Below are positions 17,291-24,664 of a DNA stretch of 45,137 nt, piece after piece. The stretch covers positions 1-45,137 of the forward strand of contig NZ_AFWJ01000179.1 in assembly GCF_000222685.1 (NCBI RefSeq). Reading direction: 5' to 3'. A program made the position numbers and the translations under genes. Source of the DNA: Vibrio nigripulchritudo ATCC 27043 (lineage in GTDB: Bacteria; Pseudomonadota; Gammaproteobacteria; Enterobacterales; Vibrionaceae). The notes under the pieces were generated by a model. That model was given only the letters and a program-made list of their open reading frames with translations. It did not search any database and was not told where the DNA came from. The first letter of the stretch is position 1, and each line of letters starts with the position of its first letter.

Positions 17291-17616
17291 CACATGTCCT
17301 TCATTAGGTTGTTGGCAAAATTATCAACCACTTATCTCAAAATTGCGGTCTGGATATAAGTGTAGTGAAACTAGTAAATAAAAACAGGTTAATGCATGTG
17401 AGGATAACCCGTTTTTGGAATCTGTTTTAAAAGACCCAGCTTCTGGTGAGTTCATTTCACGTTTTTATGCTTTTTTTGAAAAAAAGTGAATCTACTTATT
17501 CCGGATGCTTCTTTAGAGAACGGTAAGATGAGAAGAAAAAAAGAGAAAAGCCCAGCTTGTTGAAACTGAGCTAGATACGATCAAGATAGGCGAAGTTAAT
17601 ATGAGATTCTTGAATT
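17291..17616. promoter_or_regulatory. Intergenic region with inverted repeat and terminator
   Basis: This holds the promoter of the TVP38-reductase gene and the 3' end of the next minus-strand gene. A near-perfect inverted repeat, AACAGGTTA (17383-17391) with TAACCCGTT (17405-17413), is a candidate operator. No further gene is visible. Confidence 0.45.
17535..17572 (-). terminator. Rho-independent terminator of the Fur-box gene
   Basis: On the minus strand AGCTCAG pairs with CTGGGCT (one G-U pair; plus-strand 17566-17572 and 17549-17555), followed by TTTTCTCTTTTTTT. It lies about 45 bases after the stop of the Fur-box gene. Confidence 0.7.
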
Positions 17617-18033
17617 TTAGTGTGATTTTGGTGGGTGATTACACGTGATGGAGCGAGAAAACTCTTCTTGACACATTTGGGCGCGAGGTTCGTTTTCGTA
17701 CAGTCGATACAGGCGGCACATTTCCACAAGCGTGTCGCAGGCTAGAAGATAGCTTTTGTGGCGAAATGCCTGACCGCGTTCCGGGTTATTCATCTCATTC
17801 ACCAATGCATAATGAAGCTTTTTCAGAACGCGAATTGCACAATAATCATCGCCAATTTCCTGAGAACTCCTCACTAGCTTCTGGCATGCATCGTTGTAGG
17901 CATGCAGAGCACGTTCACAACCATTGCTTTTGCTCAATACCGCTTCACACAGATACATTTCTGTTTTCATATCTTGTGCCTTCAAGCGGTAGTCGTCGAT
18001 ATTGCGGAAGATGAGGTTGTGAAGAGAATCCAT
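17617..18033 (-). CDS. Small Cys-rich cytoplasmic protein behind a Fur box, function unknown
   Basis: I do not recognise this 138-residue protein. It is largely helical-looking and polar, without signal peptide or membrane helix, and has eight Cys (for example EMYLCEAV, SNGCERALHAYNDACQKL, LLACDTLVEMCRLYRL, AQMCQEEF, SITCNHPPKSH). The frame could run from TTG 18105, but then a perfect Fur box and promoter would lie inside the gene; the ATG at 18033 puts both upstream. It should therefore be made under iron shortage. It is divergent from nrdA, which has its own Fur box, so a part in iron-limited physiology is plausible. The Cys residues might bind metal or a cluster; that is speculation. Confidence 0.7.
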   Translation of the reverse strand: MDSLHNLIFRNIDDYRLKAQDMKTEMYLCEAVLSKSNGCERALHAYNDACQKLVRSSQEIGDDYCAIRVLKKLHYALVNEMNNPERGQAFRHKSYLLACDTLVEMCRLYRLYENEPRAQMCQEEFSRSITCNHPPKSH

Positions 18034-18057
18034 TTCAGTAACATCCCAAATGAGTGA

Positions 18058-18086
18058 AATATTTTTTAAATGATAATCATTATCAA
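18058..18086 (-). promoter_or_regulatory. Promoter overlapping a perfect Fur box
   Basis: TGATAATCATTATCA (18071-18085) is a perfect 7-1-7 Fur palindrome. On the minus strand TTGATA (from 18086), a 17-base spacer and AATATT (18058-18063) form a plausible -35/-10 pair overlapping it, so Fur binding would block transcription of the 17617-18033 gene. Confidence 0.8.
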
Positions 18087-18335
18087 TTGATAAATCTACT
18101 CCCAATTTTTGTTTTAAAAATTAAGCGGTACGTCACGAAACTTCATTTCTGCACCAATTTCACAAAAAGTTTAAACATTTCATTGAGATAGTTCAGTTGC
18201 TGATGAATTGAAAAAACGCGTAATTTTACGTGCTTCAAAGCAAGATTCCTTGCTCTGATCTAGCCTCGCGCGCTGTCAATAAACCCTTTAAAAATTTTTC
18301 TTTTAGGGAAGAAAATTATGTAACACAACTTGAAT

Positions 18336-18350
18336 TGATAATCGTTATCA
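18336..18350. promoter_or_regulatory. Fur box upstream of nrdA
   Basis: TGATAATCGTTATCA matches the 7-1-7 Fur palindrome at 14 of 15 positions and lies about 85 bases before the nrdA start. It implies that Fur-Fe(II) represses this ribonucleotide reductase operon. Confidence 0.75.
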
Positions 18351-18362
18351 ACTAGAACTATA

Positions 18363-18434
18363 TGCCAAGATGTAGTGGTTATTTTTTGAACTGCATACAA
18401 GATATAGTTTTTAACCGAGTACAAGATAGAGTTT
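18363..18434. promoter_or_regulatory. Three NrdR-box-like repeats before nrdA
   Basis: Three related repeats centre on CAAGATGTAG (box 18363-18378), CAAGATATAG (18395-18410) and CAAGATAGAG (18419-18434). Against the published NrdR consensus acaCwAtATaTwGtgt they match about 10, 13 and 11 of 16 positions. The first two start 32 bases apart, the usual three-turn spacing of paired NrdR boxes; the third abuts the start codon. Confidence 0.6.
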
Positions 18435-20690
18435 ATGGACGTAATAAAACGCGACGGTCGAAGAGAGAAGACCAGCCTAGATAAAGTGACTCGTAGAGCA
18501 GAAGCACTGGCAGACGGGCTAAAAGTTGAGCCAATCGCAGTGGCTCAGAAAGTCGTAAGTGGTTTGTATGATGGCATCAAAGTAACAGAAATTGATGTCT
18601 TCCTAGCGGAAACCTCCGCAAGTTTAGCCGCCGAGCACCCTGACTACGCCAAGCTGGCAGCACGTGTTTTGGTCAGTTCTTTGCAAAAAGAGACACAGGG
18701 CTTCCAATGGGCGACAGAGCAGCTTTCTGAAATTGGCATTCTTTCCGAGGACTACGTTGCGCAAGTGCGCAGACAAGGTCCTGAAATCGCTGAACTTATT
18801 GACTATCGTCGTGACTACCAATTTGATTACTTCGGTTACAAAACTCTTGAACGTTCATACCTGCTTAAAGTCGATGGCAACATCGTAGAACGTCCGCAAG
18901 ACATGTACATGCGTGTAGCGATTGCCGTTGCAGGTGAAGACATCGCACAAATCAAAGAACTGTATGACATGCTCAGCCTGGGTTACTACACCCACGCGAC
19001 TCCAACCCTGTTTAACGCGGGTTGTAAGATGCAGCAACTTTCTTCTTGTTTCCTACTGGCAATGCAAGATGACTCCATTTCCGGCATCTACGACACGCTG
19101 AAAGACTGTGCACTGATTTCTAAATCCGCTGGTGGTATCGGTCTTCACATTCACAATATTCGTGCTTCAGGCGCACCTATCATCGGCACCAACGGTATCT
19201 CTAACGGCATCATTCCAATGCTGAAAGTGTTCAACGAAACCGCACGTTACGTTGACCAGGGTGGCGGTAAGCGTAAAGGTTCTTTCGCCATCTACCTGGA
19301 ACCTTGGCATGCCGATATTGAATCTTTCCTGGATCTGCGTAAGAACCACGGTAAAGAAGAATTCCGTGCACGTGATCTCTTCCTGTCGTTGTGGGTTCCT
19401 GATCTGTTTATGGAGCGTGTAGAGCTGGACGGCGAATGGACGCTGTTCAGTGAGCACAATGCGAAAGGTTTGTCTGATGTATACGGCGATGACTTCGTTG
19501 CACTGTACGAGAAGTACGAACGCGAAGGTCTGGGCATTAAGACCATCAAAGCGCGTAACCTGATGACTCAGATTATCGAATCTCAGGCAGAGACGGGTAC
19601 TCCGTACATGCTGTACAAAGATTCGTGCAATATTAAATCGAACCAGAAGAACTTGGGTACGATTAAGTCGAGTAACCTGTGTGCGGAAATCATGGAGGTA
19701 TCCACTCCTGAAGAGACTGCAGCGTGTAACCTGGCTTCTCTGGCATTGCCTAAGTGTGTTATCGATGGTCAGTTTGATTTCGATAAGCTGCACGAGATTA
19801 CTAAGATCGCGATTAAGAACTTAGATCGTGTTATCGACGTGAACTACCATCCAACCGATAAGATTGAAGTCTCTAACCACGCTCACCGTCCAGTCGGATT
19901 GGGTATTCAGGGCTTGGCAGACGTGTTCTTCAAACTACACCTTGCTTACGACAGCGAAGAAGCTCGCGAGCTTAACCGTGCAATCGCAGAAACCATGTAC
20001 CATGCGTCCCTTGAAGCTTCTAGCGAGTTGGCAAGAGATCTTGGTGCTTACAGCAGCTACGATGGTTCGCCAGCAAGTCAGGGGACTTTCCAGTTTGACC
20101 TTTGGGATGTGCAGCCAAGCGATCGCTGGGACTGGAACGCGCTTCGCGAGCAGGTCTCACAGCACGGTCTGCGTAACTCTCTATTGATTGCTCAAATGCC
20201 AACGGCTTCCACTGCTCAGATTCTGGGTAATACCGAAGCGTTCGAAGCGCAAACCAGCAACATCTACAAGCGTCAGACTCTGTCAGGTGAGTTCATCATT
20301 GTGAACCGCCATCTAGTAGCAGCGTTGGAAGAGCGCGGGCTGTGGACGCCGGCAATTCGTGATTCCATCATCCTGAACAACGGTTCTCTGCAAGAGATTG
20401 AAGCGATTCCAGAAGATGTGAAATCGGTATACCGCACCATCTGGGAGCTTTCTCAGAAAGTTATCATCGATATGTCCGCTGACCGTGGTCCTTACGTTTG
20501 TCAGTCACAAAGCCTCAACCTGTGGCTGGCATCGCCTACCTTTGCTCAAATCAACGCCATGCACTTCTATGCCTGGAAGCGCGGTTTGAAGACGGGCATG
20601 TACTACTTGCGTACCAAGCCTTCTGCTAATGCGGTGAAAGTGACCGTTGGCAACAACGAAGATGAAGAGTGCGTAGGCTGTGGCGCATAA
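18435..20690 (+). CDS. nrdA: Class I ribonucleotide reductase large subunit, eukaryotic type
   Basis: The 751-residue catalytic subunit reduces ribonucleoside diphosphates. An N-terminal ATP-cone begins VIKRDGRREKTSLDKV. Catalytic residues are present: Cys205 (LSSCFLL), Asn413-Cys415-Glu417 (SNLCAEI), Cys430 (ACNLASL), the radical-transfer pair Tyr722-Tyr723 (GMYYLRT) and C-terminal thiols Cys746/Cys749 (CVGC). Remembered human RRM1 is strikingly closer than E. coli NrdA along the whole chain: MDVIKRDGRREK, LAAEHPDYAKLAARV, TPTLFNAG, RYVDQGGGKRKGSFAIYLEPWH, MPTASTAQILGN, and the CxxC tail. This suggests acquisition separate from the usual gammaproteobacterial nrdAB. The ribosome site is weak. 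It is followed by nrdB and a glutaredoxin gene. Confidence 0.95.
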   Translation: MDVIKRDGRREKTSLDKVTRRAEALADGLKVEPIAVAQKVVSGLYDGIKVTEIDVFLAETSASLAAEHPDYAKLAARVLVSSLQKETQGFQWATEQLSEIGILSEDYVAQVRRQGPEIAELIDYRRDYQFDYFGYKTLERSYLLKVDGNIVERPQDMYMRVAIAVAGEDIAQIKELYDMLSLGYYTHATPTLFNAGCKMQQLSSCFLLAMQDDSISGIYDTLKDCALISKSAGGIGLHIHNIRASGAPIIGTNGISNGIIPMLKVFNETARYVDQGGGKRKGSFAIYLEPWHADIESFLDLRKNHGKEEFRARDLFLSLWVPDLFMERVELDGEWTLFSEHNAKGLSDVYGDDFVALYEKYEREGLGIKTIKARNLMTQIIESQAETGTPYMLYKDSCNIKSNQKNLGTIKSSNLCAEIMEVSTPEETAACNLASLALPKCVIDGQFDFDKLHEITKIAIKNLDRVIDVNYHPTDKIEVSNHAHRPVGLGIQGLADVFFKLHLAYDSEEARELNRAIAETMYHASLEASSELARDLGAYSSYDGSPASQGTFQFDLWDVQPSDRWDWNALREQVSQHGLRNSLLIAQMPTASTAQILGNTEAFEAQTSNIYKRQTLSGEFIIVNRHLVAALEERGLWTPAIRDSIILNNGSLQEIEAIPEDVKSVYRTIWELSQKVIIDMSADRGPYVCQSQSLNLWLASPTFAQINAMHFYAWKRGLKTGMYYLRTKPSANAVKVTVGNNEDEECVGCGA

Positions 20691-20755
20691 CTGACGCTCC
20701 AGCACATTGATATTTAGGCGGAGACGATGCTCCGCCTGCAAATTAGGACAACCCC

Positions 20756-21688
20756 ATGATCGTAAAAAACAAATTCAGCCTGTTTCCAATTCAGTACGAA
20801 GAGATTTGGCAAGCATACAAAACCCACGAAGCGGCATTCTGGACAACCGAAGAGCTCGACTTTGCGCAAGATTTGCCTGATCTGCAAAAGCTGACTGAAG
20901 GTGAGCAACACTTCATTCGCCACGTTCTGGCTTTCTTTGCTCAGAGTGAAGGCATGATCAACGAAAACCTGCTGACGCGTTTCTACGGTGAAATTGAAAT
21001 TGCAGAAGCTCGCTGCTTCCTTGCGTTGCAAGCGTTCAACGAAGTGATTCATGCAGAAACTTATGCACTCCAGCTTGAAACCTACATTCCTGATGTGGAA
21101 GAACGTGAGCGTCTGTTCAATGCGATTGACAACGTGCCTACAGTAAAACGCAAAGCACAGTGGGTGATGAAGTGGATCTCTTCAGACAAGCCACTACCAA
21201 TGCGTTTAATTGCTTTTGGTCTGGTTGAAGGGTTGTTCTTCGCGGGCAGCTTCTGTGCGATTTACTACTTCCGTAAACGTGGTCTGCTGGCGGGTCTGGC
21301 AGCAAGTAATGACTTGATTGCTCGTGATGAAGGTTTGCACTTTAGCTTTTCTGCCTTACTGTTCAAAACACTAGGTCAGGGCAAAGTGACTCAAGCAGAA
21401 TTTGAAGAAATTTGTCGCGAAGCGGTATCCATTGAGAAAGAGTTCGTAACCGAAGCTCTGCCAGTAGACCTGATTGGAATGAACGCTGACTTGATGTGTC
21501 AGTATATTGAACATACGGCAGACGTTATCGCTGGCCTGTTTGGTTTCGACAAAGTGTTCGGCTCTGAGAACCCATTTGATTACATGCGTCTTCTGGATAT
21601 GGAAGGCAAAACAAACTTCTTCGAAAAACGCGTGACGGAATACAAGCGTCCGCAAGATCGTCAACTGGCTTTCGATGCCGATTTCTAA
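20756..21688 (+). CDS. nrdB: Class I ribonucleotide reductase small subunit, eukaryotic type
   Basis: The 310-residue radical subunit supplies the radical for NrdA. Aligned by eye to remembered RRM2 (EEIWQAYKTHEAAFWTTEE, HVLAFFA, NENLLTRF, ALPVDLIGMN, GKTNFFEKRVTEY), its metal ligands are Glu65, Glu96, His99, Glu158, Glu192 and His195, and the radical tyrosine is Tyr103 (EVIHAETY). The first ligand is Glu65 (AQSEGMI), where RRM2 and E. coli NrdB have Asp; Glu there is known from Mn/Fe class Ic enzymes, but those lack the Tyr. The C-terminus LAFDADF matches the eukaryotic tail that docks on NrdA. It lies 65 bases after nrdA and 12 before the glutaredoxin gene. Confidence 0.95.
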   Translation: MIVKNKFSLFPIQYEEIWQAYKTHEAAFWTTEELDFAQDLPDLQKLTEGEQHFIRHVLAFFAQSEGMINENLLTRFYGEIEIAEARCFLALQAFNEVIHAETYALQLETYIPDVEERERLFNAIDNVPTVKRKAQWVMKWISSDKPLPMRLIAFGLVEGLFFAGSFCAIYYFRKRGLLAGLAASNDLIARDEGLHFSFSALLFKTLGQGKVTQAEFEEICREAVSIEKEFVTEALPVDLIGMNADLMCQYIEHTADVIAGLFGFDKVFGSENPFDYMRLLDMEGKTNFFEKRVTEYKRPQDRQLAFDADF

Positions 21689-21700
21689 CAGGAGTGGAAC

Positions 21701-21943
21701 ATGCAAATTGAAATGTTTAGCAAGGACAACTGCCCGCAATGTGTGACTGCAGCCAGCTGGGTTGCGCAGCAAGGGTTAAAATTGAGTCAGCTTAAATTAG
21801 ACATCGACTTCGACAGAGAAACCTTGTTTGAACTGTTTCCAATGGCAAGAAGCTACCCACAATTTCGCGTGAACGGGCAACCTGTTGGCGATTTTGAAAC
21901 GCTAAAGAACCAACTTGCATTCAGTGCGGAAACTTCTTTTTAA
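21701..21943 (+). CDS. NrdH/glutaredoxin-like thiol reductant for the RNR
   Basis: An 80-residue single thioredoxin-fold protein with the redox motif CPQC (Cys11-Cys14) near the N-terminus, SYPQF at the cis-Pro position and GQPVGDFETLK at the end, as in small glutaredoxins and NrdH. Its place as third gene of nrdAB, with AGGAG before the ATG, indicates that it re-reduces the C-terminal thiols of NrdA. Whether thioredoxin reductase or glutathione recharges it cannot be told from sequence. A strong terminator follows. Confidence 0.85.
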   Translation: MQIEMFSKDNCPQCVTAASWVAQQGLKLSQLKLDIDFDRETLFELFPMARSYPQFRVNGQPVGDFETLKNQLAFSAETSF

Positions 21944-22395
21944 AAAGAACCTAAAATTTCTCACTTAATCAAACATAGAGAAGTGGCTGTTTTTACAGCC
22001 ACTTTTTTTGTTTTCTTTTCCAATATTTATCCTATGTCCCTAAAGTGTTTCTAACTTGTTATTTTTAAACATATTATTTTGATGCAATTGTCATTTATAA
22101 AGTTGCATAACAGTCAATAAAATAAAAGTATCAATTTCATTTCTATAAAGTATATGAGTGACAACACTCACATTTGGTAATCCTTTAAAGTATATATAAT
22201 TTAAAACCCGTTCATTGTTTCAAATCCTGTGTTTATTATCACTGCTCTTTTATTTTCAATGTTCATTCTGTAAATAACCAATATATTGAAATTAGTCTGA
22301 ATTAACTTTTTATTAACTTATTGTTTTTATTTTTTGTTTGAAGCTTATAAAGAGCTTTGAAGGGATTCGTTTACTTTTAAAATAGGGAAAGCTTT
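21944..22395. promoter_or_regulatory. AT-rich intergenic region with nrd terminator
   Basis: Apart from the terminator at 21981-22009, this 452-base stretch is very AT-rich and holds no convincing frame. A small hairpin, TGAGTG-ACAA-CACTCA, lies at about 22154-22169, flanked by two AAAGTATAT copies. The promoter of the GNAT-MATE pair must lie in its right part. Such AT-rich leaders attract H-NS and often mark acquired DNA. Confidence 0.45.
21981..22009 (+). terminator. Rho-independent terminator of the nrd operon
   Basis: A perfect 9-bp stem, AAGTGGCTG (21981-21989) with CAGCCACTT (21996-22004), is followed by a T-run. Confidence 0.92.
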
Positions 22396-23268
22396 ATGAA
22401 ATCTGAAAACACTCAGTTGGTTTCTGAAGAAGTTGTAATTAATGATCTGCGTTCTTCTGATTACGAGGAATTATATCCATTGATCAGTCCACCTCACTTG
22501 GGGTACGTGGATGAAAAGTTTTTGAAAAAGGTGTTCAAACCGGAAGGACCTGACGTGGTCACTGGTCTGGCTCTCCGTGCAGGCGGCAAGCTGGTAGGAT
22601 GCATGGGGTTTATTCCTCAGGAGAGGGTGACACGCGAAGGTAATACCGTACAGACTGTGAATCTCACCTGCGCTGTATCTCACCCAGACTATCGAGGATA
22701 TGGACTAAAGCTGTTCAGACAGTTAAACAAGTTTGACGACGTCCTTTTCACGGCTTTGTCTGCCAGTGATGTCGCCGATGTTATATACCGCAAAGTGTGC
22801 AAAGCAAGAGAGCAGTCCGGTGGGTTTCAAATTGTCGATGGTGTTTTAGACGACGTTTCCCAAGTTGAAGCGCATGTTGATGAGTTTGATTTAAGCTATC
22901 TCAGTGACTACGAAAAGTCGCTCTACTTTTCACATGAGGATCTTGAGTGTAATCAGTTTCTAATTAAGTCCGAAGAAGAGGTTTGCTTCTTAATAACTAG
23001 AAAAGTGAAGTTGGAAGACAAACTATGCAGTGAAATTGTTTACTTTGGTCATGAAGACCTTTTTGTAAGCCATATCCCTGCTATTTCTAAGTTAATTAAA
23101 GAACATGACAAGTCAGAGCACTGTGTTATTAGTTTGGCTGATACACCGGTTTGCCTTATTAATTTGGAAAGTCAGATTAAAATGAAAGAACCGAGAGTAA
23201 CGTTTGGTATAGATGTTGATATTCCATTTATTTCTCTCCATTCAGAAAATTTAATATTTGGTTTGTAA
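22396..23268 (+). CDS. GNAT-family acetyltransferase-like protein
   Basis: A 290-residue protein. Residues ~15-150 look like a GNAT fold: VINDLRSSDYEELYPLI, GLALRAGGKLVGCMGFIPQ, and the acetyl-CoA binding stretch VNLTCAVSHPDYRGYGLKLFRQL. The C-terminal half (~150-290) is not recognised. It probably transfers an acyl group to an amine, but the substrate is unknown. The MATE exporter gene starts 14 bases after its stop, so the two are co-transcribed; together they could detoxify or export one compound. The ribosome site is AGGGAAAG. The N-terminal domain call is moderately sure, the partner role is inferred. Confidence 0.7.
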   Translation: MKSENTQLVSEEVVINDLRSSDYEELYPLISPPHLGYVDEKFLKKVFKPEGPDVVTGLALRAGGKLVGCMGFIPQERVTREGNTVQTVNLTCAVSHPDYRGYGLKLFRQLNKFDDVLFTALSASDVADVIYRKVCKAREQSGGFQIVDGVLDDVSQVEAHVDEFDLSYLSDYEKSLYFSHEDLECNQFLIKSEEEVCFLITRKVKLEDKLCSEIVYFGHEDLFVSHIPAISKLIKEHDKSEHCVISLADTPVCLINLESQIKMKEPRVTFGIDVDIPFISLHSENLIFGL

Positions 23269-23282
23269 TCCAGTTTATTTAC

Positions 23283-24620
23283 ATGACTCAATTTAGTAAA
23301 AAAACGTTTTTAATGTGCGCGATACCGATCTCGCTGTACAACGTTGTTATGTCATCATTGGGCTTTGTCGATTCATTTATGATCAGTCAGCTTGGTGAAA
23401 CAGAAGCAGCAGCTGCGGGAATCGGAGCCAGGTGGCTGTGGTTCAGTGCTTTCTTTGTGTCGGCTTCATCGACTGGTGTTGCCATTATTTGGAATCAGCA
23501 GTCTGAGCGAGCCGATACTGAGTATCGTCGTAACATTGTTCGAGGGTCGCTGATCATTCTTGGTTGTGCTTTAAGCTTTGCCTGCCTTTTCTTTACCATA
23601 CCTGAGATGCTGGCGAGGTTGTTTTCCAAGGATGAAAGCATATTGGACCTATCGAGTGGTTACATTTCCCTGATGGCAGTTGTCATCATCCTGACGGGTC
23701 TGACCACCATTCAAGATTTTGCCTTTCGTTCTTTAGGGAGAGTGAATCTAGTTCTCTACAGCTACTGTTTTGAAGTGGCACTGAATATTTTCTTGAATTA
23801 TCTGCTGATATTTGGGGCTTACGGTGCACCTAAATTAGGAATAGAAGGTGCCGCCATTGGCTCGATCATCGCTAGGGGGCTACGTTTTCTGCTGCTTCTG
23901 TTTGCAATGTACGGGTTCGAGCCAAGGCTAAAAGTAGGGCTTAGGGAAGTTTATTCCTCCTTTAACCTTGAAGCTTATAAGAAGATCTACAGCTTATGCT
24001 GGCCCGTAGTGCTGGGATCGCTTGCCTGGGTAGGTGGTGTATTTGCGTTTCAAGTGATATACGCCAATATGGGTACAGACGTTTTGGTGGTTATGTCCAT
24101 TATCACTCCGTTTGAACTCCTCGCATTGTCGTTTGTTTCTGGCGTAGGTCAGGCAACCAGTATTCTCGTAGGTAAAGAGTTAGGTGCACAGAGGTTTGAA
24201 CGCGCCAAGCACGTCGCCAAATTGGGTCTGACATTTGGTGTTATGTCTGGCGGACTGGCAGCATTCATCATTGTTGGTTCTTCATTCTGGGTCATTCAAT
24301 ACTATGAACATCTGAGTGAGTCTGTGGTCGGTATGCTGTCGATCATGTATCCGCTAACCGCGATCACTGTGATGCTGAAAGCCGTTAATAGTGTTCAGAT
24401 GGCAGGCATTCTCGTGAGTGGCGGAGAAACCAAATTTGTAGTGAAGCTCGATTTTGTATGTCAGTGGATCATCGCAATTCCAACCGCTGTTGCTTTAGGG
24501 TTGTGGTTGGCGTTACCAGTGCACTGGGTCTATTTGTTTGTGCAGATGGAAGAGTTTGCCAAACTGTTCCCAGCGATGTTTCGAATTCGTCAGCACAAGT
24601 GGTTGGTGAAACTGGCATAA
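23283..24620 (+). CDS. MATE-family multidrug/metabolite efflux transporter
   Basis: The 445-residue protein has about 12 hydrophobic segments in two MatE repeats (MSSLGFVDSFMISQLGETEAAAAGIGARWLWF at the first; LAWVGGVFAFQVIYANMGTDVLVVMSIITPFELLALSFVSGVGQATSILVGKELGA at the second). MATE proteins export cationic compounds using Na+ or H+. It follows the GNAT gene by 14 bases. The compound is unknown. Confidence 0.9.
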   Translation: MTQFSKKTFLMCAIPISLYNVVMSSLGFVDSFMISQLGETEAAAAGIGARWLWFSAFFVSASSTGVAIIWNQQSERADTEYRRNIVRGSLIILGCALSFACLFFTIPEMLARLFSKDESILDLSSGYISLMAVVIILTGLTTIQDFAFRSLGRVNLVLYSYCFEVALNIFLNYLLIFGAYGAPKLGIEGAAIGSIIARGLRFLLLLFAMYGFEPRLKVGLREVYSSFNLEAYKKIYSLCWPVVLGSLAWVGGVFAFQVIYANMGTDVLVVMSIITPFELLALSFVSGVGQATSILVGKELGAQRFERAKHVAKLGLTFGVMSGGLAAFIIVGSSFWVIQYYEHLSESVVGMLSIMYPLTAITVMLKAVNSVQMAGILVSGGETKFVVKLDFVCQWIIAIPTAVALGLWLALPVHWVYLFVQMEEFAKLFPAMFRIRQHKWLVKLA

Positions 24621-24622
24621 AA

Positions 24623-24650
24623 AAAGCGTACCGGTGAGGTACGCTTTCTT
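24623..24650. terminator. Bidirectional terminator
   Basis: A 10-bp perfect stem, AAAGCGTACC (24623-24632) with GGTACGCTTT (24638-24647), with A/T-rich flanks, separates the convergent MATE and histidine kinase genes. Confidence 0.88.
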
Positions 24651-24664
24651 TCTAATCCGTTAAA

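Noticed and set aside
18034-18105. Longer form of the Fur-box protein starting at TTG 18105
   Set aside because: The added codons are mostly the Fur box and promoter read as protein; the ATG at 18033 is more sensible.
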